This document shows, piece after piece, positions 1-9,251 of a stretch of 64,000 nucleotides of DNA; positions within the stretch are counted from its first letter, which is position 1, and the number at the start of each line of letters is the position of its first letter. Both the position numbers and the translations under genes were made by a program. Origin of the DNA: Chryseobacterium sp. SNU WT5 (GTDB lineage Bacteria > Bacteroidota > Bacteroidia > Flavobacteriales > Weeksellaceae); NCBI RefSeq assembly GCF_007362475.1, contig NZ_CP041687.1, positions 2,170,001-2,234,000 of the forward strand, given 5' to 3'. Below the pieces are notes generated by a model, which was not told the origin of the DNA, did no database searches, and saw only the letters and a list, made by a program, of their open reading frames with translations.

Positions 1-3000
1 GGAACTCCCCTAAATGCAAATGCAGATGATCTTTTTACGGATAAATTAAAATTACCATTCAATTTCTGTTATTTTGGAACGAATTATAATGAAGTAATCA
101 TTGGCAGCAATGGTGTGATAACTTTCGATATCGCACAATTGGGAAAAGTAAATTATCCGAATGTAGATGAATTAAATCCAAGTATTAGTCTTCCCAAAAG
201 TGCCATTTTTGGTGTATTCAGCGATATGGTTTTTTCAAACAGTAATGATTCAGAGATTTATTACAGTGTTATCGGAACAGCACCTTGCCGAAAATTTATT
301 GTTAATTTTTATAAAGGAAGACTTTTAGGTTGTGATCAAACCGTTACCTCGCAAATCGTATTGTCTGAAGGGTCGAACAACGTAGAGATTTTTATCGAAA
401 ATAAACCGCTAATTTGTTCAGATGCAAAATTTAACAAATCACTTGTAGGAATTATCAATACAGACAGAGATTTAGGGTATTCTCCTCCAGATCGAAATTC
501 TGGTGTATGGGAGACTCAAAATGAAGCATGGATCTTTGCTCCGAATGGCGCAACAGTAGTTCCGCAAATTGCCTGGTTTAATTCCAGTAATCAACAAGTG
601 GGAACTGGAGATCAAGTGAATGTGTGCCCTGAGAAAAATGAAATTTATACCGCGAAAATTACCTATCCAATTTGTGGAAATGAAAATTTAGTACTTCAAG
701 ACACAGCCTCCGTAACATTTGCACCCGATTATCCTTTAGCAAAAAATCATACTGAGGTTTTTTGTGGTTCCAATTCAGTAAACGTTAATCTTGACGCCTA
801 CATCGCACAGCTGACCCCTCAGAATCCTGCGAATTTAAAATTCAGTTTTCATAATTCACTTGCAGATGCACAAAATAACGTCAATGAACAGCCAAAAACT
901 TTTAATTTAACTGCAAATAAGGTTTTTTATGTTCGGGTGCAAAATCCTTCTGATCCAACGTGTTTTCGGACCGCTATTTTAAATCTAAACTTAATAACGA
1001 AAAGCTTACTTGCGACAAGAGTTAGTATTTGTGATGTAGATAATAATGGGGTAGAAAATAATTTTCAGCTTTCACCCTTAAATTCAAAATTATTTGCATC
1101 GCCTATTAATGGGACAATCCACTATTTTCTTAATCAGGCTGATGCAGATAATAATTTAAATGAAATCTTTACCACAAATATTGTTGATAATTCACAGTAT
1201 TATGTCAATTATAAAACAGCGTCCTGTACCCAGACTTTCGGACCGATAACGATCAATCTTGTACCTGCTCCGGTTTTAAATACTCCTATAAGTTTCAGTT
1301 ATACCACTTGCGATTACAAACGTGATTTGACTGAGCCTTTCGAATTTGAGGTAATTATAGGTCCTTTAATTACTAAAGATCCAACTGTTACTTTGAGGTT
1401 TTATAAAACATACGAACAAGCTTATTCAGGAACAGGAGCAACAGTTAGCACGGTGAAAGAAGGGCAGTATCCTATTTTTGTCCGGGCAGAATTCCCTGGT
1501 GGGTGTTTTAGTGTCGCTACAGTGAATTTAAATATCACTTTTACTAAAGTTGAAGCCATCGATAGAACCGCTTATATTTGTTTTGATGGGAAACAGGATA
1601 TCAGCATCAATATCGATGATTACGCACCAAAGATGTTAATTGATTCGCCAGTGGGAATTGTAACAACATATTTCGCAAGTAGTAAAGATGCAGATGACAA
1701 TGTAAATCCAATTTCTAATAGTCAGATTATTGATACAAATGGGAATTTTGTAACTAAAACCTTTTATGTTCGATTTGAAGATGCAACAGGATGCTATGCG
1801 ATAAAGGCATTGACCATTAATTTAGTTCATGTTATTATTGCTAAAACTCAGTTTGAAATTTGTGACTTCTATAACAATGGAGAAGAGGTAATCACCCTAT
1901 CATCCATAAGCAAAGAGATTGCTGGAAATCAGAACGCAACCGTTTCTTATTTTACGACTTTAGCTGATGCTCAGAAAAACTTAAATGCTATCAGTATTTT
2001 CAATGTACAAAATTCTGCTAAACTCTTTGTCAGAATTCAATCCTATGGTTGCTCAGATGTATTTGAAATCACAATTCGTCTGGGCGCAACACCCATTTTA
2101 AAAACAACGGTTGATATCGTAAAAGATGCGGTGTGTGATAATAATAATGATGGTTACGAACCTGTCGATTTGACCAAGTTTCAATCAAAGATATACGCAG
2201 GATCAGAACCTGTTACTTTTCAATATTTTACTGGATATAATGATTCGAATCAATCCTTATCTGGATTAATAGCTTCTCCAACTTCTTATATTATTCCAGG
2301 AGCAGGGAAGGTTTACGCAAAAGTATCTGCAGTCGGAGGTTGTTACTCTGTAAGTACAATCAATATTAAATTAAATTTTCTACCCGGAATCGTTGTAAAA
2401 AAAGCAGCTCTTCAAAAATGTGACTATGAATTTAATCTGAATGAATCGTTTAATTTGCCCGATGCTATTCCTCAATTATTTGTACAAAGCGAAAATTCTA
2501 ATAGCTTTGGGGATTTAGAGGTTACCTATTACAGAACTGACGGTGAAGCTAATGCAGGAATCCCTTCTACGCGAATTAATGCTCCTGTAGTTACAATTAA
2601 TTCAAAAACAACTGTTTGGGCTAGGTTTACTTCAAAACTTAGTACTTGCTATTCTATTGCGCCAATTGAATTACAGACTTATTTGCCGCCAAAAGCAAAA
2701 ATATCAACGATACCTGATCTCTGCGATGAGAACCTCGATGGTTTGTATGATGTTAATTTAATGAATTTTACGTCCAGGATGGTTTACACCCAAAGTGCAG
2801 ATAATATTTTTAGTTTTTTCTATACGCAATCAGATGCTAATCAGAATATCAATCCCATCAAAAATCCGGAATCTTTAAGTTTAAGACCAACAACGACGAG
2901 AATCTGGATGCGTGTTGAAAATATTCCAGGGTGTTTTGATACGGCATCGGTAGATTTAACATTCGGTAATAAAATTATATTTGATAATGCTGGACCTTTC

Positions 3001-3966
3001 TTTGCAGAAATTTGTGATGATGGGAATGATGGATCGCAAAGTGTTGATTTAACACAATATGAAAGTACAATTTATAAAAATAATGGTGTTTTTGAATATT
3101 ACCCTACGATTGTAGATATTAATAATAATTCCAATAAAATTAGCAATCCAAAAGATTATCTGTTTAATGAAAATTTAGGACCCAAAAAGATTTATGCTAA
3201 AGTAAATACAGCGGGATTCTGTCCCGACCTGGTTGAAATTAATTTAAGTCTCAAAAAAACACCGATGTTTAGATTACCCGACTATTATTTCTGTCCGAAT
3301 GGTACTGTAAATATCGATCCTGATTTCTCTAATCTTGATATCGTAAATTATGAATGGATGAATCCTACGAGTAAAGTTCTTTCGGTAACCGATGAATTAC
3401 ATGATGTAGGAACTGAAGGGGTTTATACGATTAATGTAACATCTTCTAATGGATGTACATTCACAACCAATTTTAATGTTATCATGTACGAAGTTCCAAT
3501 AATTACCAATCTTGTAGCAAGCGGAAACTCCTACACCGTTATCGCGACCGGAAGTAAGAAAATCTTGTATTCTATTGACGGCAGTAATTACCAACCGAAT
3601 AATATCTTCCATAATTTACCTTACGGAGTTACTACTTTTTATGTGAAATTTGAGGGGTCTGATTGTATTGGAGTTATTAAAAAAGGTTTGATATTAAACA
3701 TCAAAAACGTGTTCACTCCAAATAATGATGGTATCAATGATACCTGGATTATTGATGATCTTAATGTTTTCGAGGGAGCGAAAACGAACTTAAAAGTGTA
3801 CAATCGATTGCAGGAAAAAATATTTGAGCAGGAGAGTGCTACCCGTTTGGAATGGGATGGTAAAACGCTGTCGAGGGTCGTTCCTACCGATTCTTATTGG
3901 TATGTGCTTACGTTGGCTGATGGGCGGATTTTTACAGGATGGGTTTTAGTAAAAGATAGAAATTGA
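1..3966 (+). CDS. Large T9SS type B sorting domain protein, 5' end outside window
   Basis: The frame is open from the first base, so this is the C-terminal 1321 residues of a longer secreted or surface protein. The body is a chain of roughly nine modules of about 90-110 residues. Most begin with an Ile/Leu-Cys-Asp motif followed by Asn/Asp/Gly, then carry a strand ending in Tyr-Phe and a DAxxNxN stretch (for example DADNNLN, DADDNVN, DAQKNLN), and end with a Cys before a short beta strand. The last 90 residues contain FTPNNDGINDTW and a final VLVKDRN, the gliding-motility-associated C-terminal (CHU_C, TIGR04131-type) domain that directs export by the type IX system. Adhesion or surface-layer function is inferred from this architecture only. 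No catalytic domain is visible in the part present. Confidence 0.9.
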   Translation, partial: GTPLNANADDLFTDKLKLPFNFCYFGTNYNEVIIGSNGVITFDIAQLGKVNYPNVDELNPSISLPKSAIFGVFSDMVFSNSNDSEIYYSVIGTAPCRKFIVNFYKGRLLGCDQTVTSQIVLSEGSNNVEIFIENKPLICSDAKFNKSLVGIINTDRDLGYSPPDRNSGVWETQNEAWIFAPNGATVVPQIAWFNSSNQQVGTGDQVNVCPEKNEIYTAKITYPICGNENLVLQDTASVTFAPDYPLAKNHTEVFCGSNSVNVNLDAYIAQLTPQNPANLKFSFHNSLADAQNNVNEQPKTFNLTANKVFYVRVQNPSDPTCFRTAILNLNLITKSLLATRVSICDVDNNGVENNFQLSPLNSKLFASPINGTIHYFLNQADADNNLNEIFTTNIVDNSQYYVNYKTASCTQTFGPITINLVPAPVLNTPISFSYTTCDYKRDLTEPFEFEVIIGPLITKDPTVTLRFYKTYEQAYSGTGATVSTVKEGQYPIFVRAEFPGGCFSVATVNLNITFTKVEAIDRTAYICFDGKQDISINIDDYAPKMLIDSPVGIVTTYFASSKDADDNVNPISNSQIIDTNGNFVTKTFYVRFEDATGCYAIKALTINLVHVIIAKTQFEICDFYNNGEEVITLSSISKEIAGNQNATVSYFTTLADAQKNLNAISIFNVQNSAKLFVRIQSYGCSDVFEITIRLGATPILKTTVDIVKDAVCDNNNDGYEPVDLTKFQSKIYAGSEPVTFQYFTGYNDSNQSLSGLIASPTSYIIPGAGKVYAKVSAVGGCYSVSTINIKLNFLPGIVVKKAALQKCDYEFNLNESFNLPDAIPQLFVQSENSNSFGDLEVTYYRTDGEANAGIPSTRINAPVVTINSKTTVWARFTSKLSTCYSIAPIELQTYLPPKAKISTIPDLCDENLDGLYDVNLMNFTSRMVYTQSADNIFSFFYTQSDANQNINPIKNPESLSLRPTTTRIWMRVENIPGCFDTASVDLTFGNKIIFDNAGPFFAEICDDGNDGSQSVDLTQYESTIYKNNGVFEYYPTIVDINNNSNKISNPKDYLFNENLGPKKIYAKVNTAGFCPDLVEINLSLKKTPMFRLPDYYFCPNGTVNIDPDFSNLDIVNYEWMNPTSKVLSVTDELHDVGTEGVYTINVTSSNGCTFTTNFNVIMYEVPIITNLVASGNSYTVIATGSKKILYSIDGSNYQPNNIFHNLPYGVTTFYVKFEGSDCIGVIKKGLILNIKNVFTPNNDGINDTWIIDDLNVFEGAKTNLKVYNRLQEKIFEQESATRLEWDGKTLSRVVPTDSYWYVLTLADGRIFTGWVLVKDRN

Positions 3967-4088
3967 TAGTGAGGTTATTTCAATTTATAAATTGTGCAAT
4001 ATTCAAAATTATTCTCATAGATTATATTGGATTCATCGGAAATTAATTTTTTAGCAATGAGGTTTAGCATTAGGAAATTTCAGTTCAA

Positions 4089-4096
4089 TATCTTTG
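4089..4096 (+). promoter_or_regulatory. Bacteroidota -7 box (TATCTTTG) of the ypdA-like gene
   Basis: TATCTTTG matches the TAnnTTTG element used by the Bacteroidota housekeeping sigma factor and lies 4 bases before the ATG at 4101. No clear TTG box is seen at the usual spacing. A leader of only a few bases is implied. Confidence 0.5.
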
Positions 4097-4100
4097 CATA

Positions 4101-5063
4101 ATGATTTTATATGATCTTGTAATAATTGGCGGTGGACCTATAGGATTAAACTGCGCACTTGAAGCGGAAAAAGCTGGCTTGTCTTATCTAATTTTAGAAA
4201 AAGGTACCATTGTGAATTCCCTCTACAATTATCCATTGTACATGACTTTCTTTTCCACAGCTGATAAATTGGAAATTGCCAATATTCCTTTTATTTCTAC
4301 TGCACCAAAACCCGGCAGGAGAGAAGCATTGGAATACTATCAGGGTATTACCCGTCAGCGTGATATTAATATCAATTTATATGAAGCGGTTTTAAAAATT
4401 GAAAAGGAAGAAAATTTCTTAGTTCAAACGAACAAGAATAAATACATTGCTAAAAAAGTAGTTATTGCAACTGGTTTTTATGATATTCCAAATTTGATGA
4501 ATGTTAAGGGCGAAACTTTGCCGAAAGTAAAACATTATTATTCAGAACCTTATCCGTATGCAAAACAAAAAATCGCTGTAATTGGATCCAGTAATTCGGC
4601 GGTTGATGCTGCTTTGGAAACGTATAGAAAAGGAGCAGATGTTACCATGATTATTCGCCATGCTGAGATTTCGAAAAGTGTAAAATACTGGGTGAAACCT
4701 GATATTGAAAATAGGATTAATGAAGGGAGTATTTCAGCTCATTTTCATGCTGATCTTCTAGAAATTACGCCGGATTCAATTATATTTAAAGATGAGAAAG
4801 AGGATATTCATGAAATTGAAAATGATTATGTTTTAGCAATGACAGGGTATCTTCCTAATTTTGAGTTCCTTAAAAACTCCGGAATAAATTTACAGGGAGA
4901 TTGCTTAAAACCTCAATATGATGAGAACACCATGGAGACTAATGTCCCTGGTTTGTACTTAGCGGGAGTAGTTTGTGGCGGTAAAGATACGCATCTTTGG
5001 TTTATCGAAAATTCAAGAATTCATGCAGAGATTATTGTGAAACATATTCTGCATTCCAGCTGA
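4101..5063 (+). CDS. ypdA: YpdA family putative bacillithiol disulfide reductase
   Basis: A 320-residue FAD/NAD(P)-dependent oxidoreductase. The FAD-binding GGGPIG lies at residues 10-15, an ATG motif at 123-125, and a second nucleotide-binding motif (IGSSNSA) at about 161-167. The stretch LYNYPLYMTFFSTADKLEI is typical of YpdA/Bdr, the enzyme proposed to reduce bacillithiol disulfide with NADPH. It lacks the CxxC of thioredoxin reductases, which separates it from that family. Length agrees with Firmicute YpdA (about 330). It stands alone between unrelated genes. Function is inferred from the family; bacillithiol synthesis genes are not in the window. Confidence 0.85.
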   Translation: MILYDLVIIGGGPIGLNCALEAEKAGLSYLILEKGTIVNSLYNYPLYMTFFSTADKLEIANIPFISTAPKPGRREALEYYQGITRQRDININLYEAVLKIEKEENFLVQTNKNKYIAKKVVIATGFYDIPNLMNVKGETLPKVKHYYSEPYPYAKQKIAVIGSSNSAVDAALETYRKGADVTMIIRHAEISKSVKYWVKPDIENRINEGSISAHFHADLLEITPDSIIFKDEKEDIHEIENDYVLAMTGYLPNFEFLKNSGINLQGDCLKPQYDENTMETNVPGLYLAGVVCGGKDTHLWFIENSRIHAEIIVKHILHSS

Positions 5064-5191
5064 AAAAATTTATAAATTCTTTAAACTAAAAAAAGAAAAG
5101 AATTTTAAAAGGGTGATGAAACTGTTATTTCTTTTGTGGTAAAAATTCATTTTCTTCAACCAGATCACGGATTTTAAATTTTGAAAAATAA

Positions 5192-6196
5192 TTAACTCAT
5201 CATCAATTGATCGCCGTGCAAAACCAGACGGGTTTTTAAATTATTGGTGAATAATCCGCCGGTTCCTAAACCTTGTGGGATTTTTGCATTTTTCGTAAAT
5301 GTATATTGTGCGATGGCGTTTAGGCCAATATTGCTTTCGAGTGCAGAAGTGATCCACCATCCAATTTCATTATTTTCTGCTAAGGAAATCCATTCATCAG
5401 TGCCAGAAATCCCTCCAACCAATGAAGGTTTTAAAATAATATACTGTGGATTAATCGTTTCTAAAAGTTCTTTTTTGTCTTTGAAATTTACAATTCCTAT
5501 TAGTTCTTCATCCAATGCTATGGGGGTCGGAGTGATAGAACAAAGGGCACTTATTTCTTTGATGTAACCTGCTTTTATTGGTTGTTCAATAGAATGGATT
5601 TCCAATTCCGAGAGTTCCTGCAAAACTACTCGGGCTTCTTCATAACTAAAACCACCATTAGCATCAACGCGTAATTCTAATTGTTCTTTAGGAAATTTTT
5701 TTCTAAGCTGTTTTAGAATAGCTTTTTCAGATTTCCAGTCAACACCAATTTTTAATTTGATACAGTCAAATCCTTGATTTAATTTATCTTCAATCTGTTG
5801 TTGCATGAAATCTGCAGTTCCCATCCAAATCAAACCATTAATTTTTATAGAAGATTTTCCTTCCGTAAAAGTACTCGGGAAATAAATATCGTGACCATTT
5901 TTCAGGTTCAAAATAGCTTGTTCATAACCAAACCAAATTGAGGGAAAATGAAGCAACTCCTTTTGAAGAAATTCTCTACTTTCGTTTATATGATTGCAAA
6001 GCCATTCCAGTTTGTTTTTGTATTCAGGAACATCATCATAACTCAATCCACGGAAAATCCCACATTCTCCAATTCCTTTTTTATCGTTCTCGGTAATTTC
6101 AAGAAAATAGGTTTCTTTGGTAGTAAGAATTCCGCGTGAAGTCCCACTGGCTTGTTTGAAATTTAAAAGATATTGTTTAAATGTGGCTTTTTTCAT
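5192..6196 (-). CDS. menC: o-Succinylbenzoate synthase, enolase superfamily (menaquinone synthesis)
   Basis: A 334-residue enolase-superfamily protein. The barrel has the expected catalytic set: K147 and K149 in IKLKIG, metal ligands D178 (RVDAN), E204 (IEQP) and D229 (ALDEE), and K256 in ILKPSLVGG. The K-P-S-L-V-G-G motif and IGLNAIAQ near the end fit o-succinylbenzoate synthase, which dehydrates SHCHC in menaquinone biosynthesis, the usual quinone of flavobacteria. Dipeptide epimerase or N-acylamino-acid racemase are alternatives in the same superfamily. It is the last of three minus-strand genes (fbp, GNAT, menC) separated by 35-37 bases, so it may be co-transcribed with them. Confidence 0.8.
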   Translation of the reverse strand: MKKATFKQYLLNFKQASGTSRGILTTKETYFLEITENDKKGIGECGIFRGLSYDDVPEYKNKLEWLCNHINESREFLQKELLHFPSIWFGYEQAILNLKNGHDIYFPSTFTEGKSSIKINGLIWMGTADFMQQQIEDKLNQGFDCIKLKIGVDWKSEKAILKQLRKKFPKEQLELRVDANGGFSYEEARVVLQELSELEIHSIEQPIKAGYIKEISALCSITPTPIALDEELIGIVNFKDKKELLETINPQYIILKPSLVGGISGTDEWISLAENNEIGWWITSALESNIGLNAIAQYTFTKNAKIPQGLGTGGLFTNNLKTRLVLHGDQLMMS

Positions 6197-6233
6197 GACT
6201 TATACGATCAAGAATTGGTGAGAAGTATGTTTT

Positions 6234-6695
6234 TTAGATCAGGTCTAATTTCATCTGTGGCAGAAATCGGTCTTTAATTGAAGACTCCCTTTTACCGTAG
6301 GTTATAAATCCGAATTTTTTATAAAAATTTTCAGCTTGAGGCTCAGCCTCTAAGGTGATTCGTTTTGGAGCTTCAGCTTGCACTTTCAATAAAAAGTCCA
6401 GCATCAGTAGCTTTCCATAACCTTTACCGATATATTTTGGAGAAAGAAAAAGGTAATCTAATTTAATTTCCATCTCAGCTACCATTAAATAAGAATAGTA
6501 GCCGATTATTTCTCCGTTTAAAAGTAATTTATAAATCTCATTTTCTTCAATGTACTCAGAAGTAATCGTTAAATCTCTTTTCCAGCTTAAAAGTTGTGTT
6601 TGTGAATAACCCCAAAAACCTTTTCCCTCAAAAGTTATTTGAGTTAACAGTTTATGATCTGAAGATTCTGCTGGTAGGATTTCAACTGTTTCCAA
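6234..6695 (-). CDS. GNAT family N-acetyltransferase
   Basis: A 153-residue single-domain GNAT. The acetyl-CoA pyrophosphate-binding loop is visible as the sequence around SPKYIGKGYGKLLM (about residues 88-101), followed by a helix and the typical ENFYKKFGF motif near residues 122-130. The substrate is unknown. It sits between fbp and menC on the same strand, with about 36 bases on either side. Nothing in the neighbours indicates the substrate. Confidence 0.8.
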   Translation of the reverse strand: METVEILPAESSDHKLLTQITFEGKGFWGYSQTQLLSWKRDLTITSEYIEENEIYKLLLNGEIIGYYSYLMVAEMEIKLDYLFLSPKYIGKGYGKLLMLDFLLKVQAEAPKRITLEAEPQAENFYKKFGFITYGKRESSIKDRFLPQMKLDLI

Positions 6696-6730
6696 CGAAA
6701 TTTAATTTGATGAAAATTATACCGATTCAT

Positions 6731-7741
6731 TTATTCCAATTCTCTCATGAATTCTTCGGCTTTATCTACCATTGTAGTGCTTCCACAGAAGAAAGGGACT
6801 CTTTGGTGTAGTTCTGTTGGCTCAATTTCCATAATTCTTTGAAAGCCGTCAGTACACTTTCCACCAGCTTGTTCTGTAATAAAAGCCATAGGATTACATT
6901 CGTACAGTAATCGAAGTTTACCATTCGGTGATTGTGAAGTAGATGGATATATATAAATACCTCCTTTAATCATATTTCTATGGAAATCAGATACCAAACT
7001 ACCAATATAGCGGGAGGTGTAAGGACGGTCTCCCTCTTCTTGCTGACAATATTTTAGATATTTTTTTACTCCTTGCGGGAATTTAGCGTAATTACCTTCA
7101 TTGATCGAGTAAATGTTTCCGCTTTTGGGGAACTGCATATTCGGATGAGAAAGGTAATAGGTTCCTAAACTTGGATCAAGCGTAAAGCCATTAACCCCAT
7201 TTCCGGTGGTGAAGACAATCATTGTGGATGATCCGTAAACTACATATCCTGCTGCAACCTGATTTACACCTTTTTGTAGAAAGTCTTCTAAAACAACAGG
7301 TGTTCCTGGTTCTGAAACTCGTCTGTATATTGAAAATATAGTACCTACAGAAACGTTGACGTCAATATTAGAAGAACCATCCAATGGATCGATCAACACT
7401 ACATATTTACCCAAATGTGCATTGTGGCTCGTTCTTATTTGCATAAAATCGTCATTCTCTTCAGAAGCTATTCCACAAACGACTTCACGTTGAGATAATG
7501 CTTCTATAAAAATTTCATTAGCAAGAACATCTAGTTTCTGTTGCGCTTCACCCTGAATATTATCATTTCCTGCTTTTCCGATAATATTAGCAATTCCCGC
7601 TTTGTTTACCTGGCGGTTAACCATTTTGGAAGCGAGACGAATAGCACTCAGTAGGCGAGAAAGCTCACCGGTAGAATACATGAAATCTTCCTGTTTATCG
7701 ATAATAAATTCACCAAGGGTTTGAAACGACTGATCTTCCAT
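6731..7741 (-). CDS. fbp: Fructose-1,6-bisphosphatase class 1
   Basis: A 336-residue gluconeogenic phosphatase that hydrolyses fructose 1,6-bisphosphate. The metal-binding signature DPLDGSSN is at residues 118-125 and the upstream Glu pair (E94, E95) is present. YECNPMAF and AGGKCTDG near the C terminus are also typical of FBPase I. Length is normal for the family. It is the first gene of the minus-strand run fbp-GNAT-menC, and diverges from aspartate kinase across a 265-base spacer. The start at 7741 is the only ATG that gives a full-length protein. Confidence 0.95.
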   Translation of the reverse strand: MEDQSFQTLGEFIIDKQEDFMYSTGELSRLLSAIRLASKMVNRQVNKAGIANIIGKAGNDNIQGEAQQKLDVLANEIFIEALSQREVVCGIASEENDDFMQIRTSHNAHLGKYVVLIDPLDGSSNIDVNVSVGTIFSIYRRVSEPGTPVVLEDFLQKGVNQVAAGYVVYGSSTMIVFTTGNGVNGFTLDPSLGTYYLSHPNMQFPKSGNIYSINEGNYAKFPQGVKKYLKYCQQEEGDRPYTSRYIGSLVSDFHRNMIKGGIYIYPSTSQSPNGKLRLLYECNPMAFITEQAGGKCTDGFQRIMEIEPTELHQRVPFFCGSTTMVDKAEEFMRELE

Positions 7742-7931
7742 TTTTTTACTTTTTGGGTTTTTACAAATTTCGGAAAATTCTTTTGATTAAAGGGTATTTG
7801 TTTTTTAATAAATGGCAGGTCTTTGATGAAGTTCCTTAAAAGTGGAGCCTATTTATGTTTAAAAAAAGTCTTTAAAAAGAGGGTTTGTACTGAGAATTAG
7901 CCAGTCGTTTTTTTTATTCATTCTAAATTAA

Positions 7932-7939
7932 TAATTTTG
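7932..7939 (+). promoter_or_regulatory. Candidate -7 box (TAATTTTG) upstream of aspartate kinase
   Basis: TAATTTTG fits TAnnTTTG and lies about 67 bases before the aspartate kinase ATG, in the divergent fbp/aspartate kinase spacer. No TTG is visible at 17-23 bases upstream, so support is moderate. Confidence 0.4.
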
Positions 7940-8006
7940 ATCCTTGCAATTTTTAAAATGTTTTGCAACTCTTAACGGAATAATTAATTGATAAATAAAT
8001 ATTTGG

Positions 8007-9245
8007 ATGAAGGTTTTTAAATTTGGTGGTGCGTCGGTAAAAGATGCGCAAAGTGTGAAAAATGTAGCAGCAGTATTAGAAACTCAGGGTTTTGAAGGGT
8101 GCCTTTTAATCGTTTCTGCGATGGGTAAAACAACCAATGCTTTGGAGAAGGTAGTGGAGAATTATTTTGCTAAAAAAAATTACCAGTCCGAAATTGAAAA
8201 TGTAAAACTTAAACATTTAGAGATTTCTGAAGAATTATTTGAAAAAGGTCATTCCGTTTTCGCTGAAATTTCACTTTTCTTTAGTGATATTGAATCTTTT
8301 TTGCGAAGAAATAAATCTCCAAATTATAATTTCGTTTATGATCAGGTTGTAAGTTGTGGGGAATTAATTTCTTCAAAAATTTTAAGTGAATATTTGAATG
8401 ATATTCAGTTTAAAAACAAGTGGTGCGATGCGCGTGATTTTATAAAGACAGATCACAACTACCGCGAAGGTAATGTAAACTGGGAAGAGACTGAAAAGAA
8501 GATGGCAGGTTTTGATCAGCATACATGCTATGTTACCCAAGGATTCATAGGTTCAGATGATCATAATTTTACGGTTACTTTGGGTAGGGAAGGCTCTGAC
8601 TATTCCGCGGCTATTTTTGCTTATTGTATGAACGCAGAAACGATGACGATTTGGAAAGATGTGCCGGGAGTGATGACTGGAGACCCAAGAAAATTTGATA
8701 ACGTTTCCCTGCTTACGCACCTCTCCTATGAAGATGCAATAGAAATGGCTTATTACGGCGCGTCTATTATTCATCCAAAGACTCTTCAGCCTCTTCAGCA
8801 GAAAAAGATTCCTTTCTATGTTAAATCTTTCTTAGAACCTTTAAATCCAGGAACAAGAGTGGGGTCTAATGAAAGTAAAAGTGACAAAGAATCTTTTATT
8901 TTAAAGGAGAATCAGCATTTAATGCGAATCGCTACTCGAGATTTTTCCTTCATTGCAGAAGATCATTTAAGTCAAATTTTTTCTCTTCTCGCTAAAAACA
9001 AAATCAAAATTTCATTGATGCAGAATTCTGCTATTTCATTAGATTTATGTGTAGAAGATATTTATGATTCAATTGATGAACTAGAAAAAGAGCTTCAGCA
9101 GGAATTCAAAACTGAAATTATTAAAAGTGTTTCCCTCTATACGATTAGAAATGCTAATTTAGAGGATTCAAATAAAATTTATCAAAACAAAAACGTACTA
9201 TTGGAACAGATTTCTCAAAAAACAGTCCAAGTGGTAACTAACTAA
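8007..9245 (+). CDS. Aspartate kinase
   Basis: A 412-residue monofunctional aspartate kinase that phosphorylates L-aspartate, the first step towards lysine, threonine and methionine. The N-terminal amino-acid-kinase domain begins with KFGGAS at residues 5-10 (usually KFGGTS) and contains GREGSDYSAA and DPRKF. The final hundred or so residues form the ACT-type regulatory region (for example FSFIAEDHLSQIFSLL). No homoserine dehydrogenase domain follows. The next gene starts 6 bases after the stop, so the two are probably co-transcribed, although an aminolipid acyltransferase is not an obvious partner. Confidence 0.92.
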   Translation: MKVFKFGGASVKDAQSVKNVAAVLETQGFEGCLLIVSAMGKTTNALEKVVENYFAKKNYQSEIENVKLKHLEISEELFEKGHSVFAEISLFFSDIESFLRRNKSPNYNFVYDQVVSCGELISSKILSEYLNDIQFKNKWCDARDFIKTDHNYREGNVNWEETEKKMAGFDQHTCYVTQGFIGSDDHNFTVTLGREGSDYSAAIFAYCMNAETMTIWKDVPGVMTGDPRKFDNVSLLTHLSYEDAIEMAYYGASIIHPKTLQPLQQKKIPFYVKSFLEPLNPGTRVGSNESKSDKESFILKENQHLMRIATRDFSFIAEDHLSQIFSLLAKNKIKISLMQNSAISLDLCVEDIYDSIDELEKELQQEFKTEIIKSVSLYTIRNANLEDSNKIYQNKNVLLEQISQKTVQVVTN

Positions 9246-9251
9246 TTGCTT

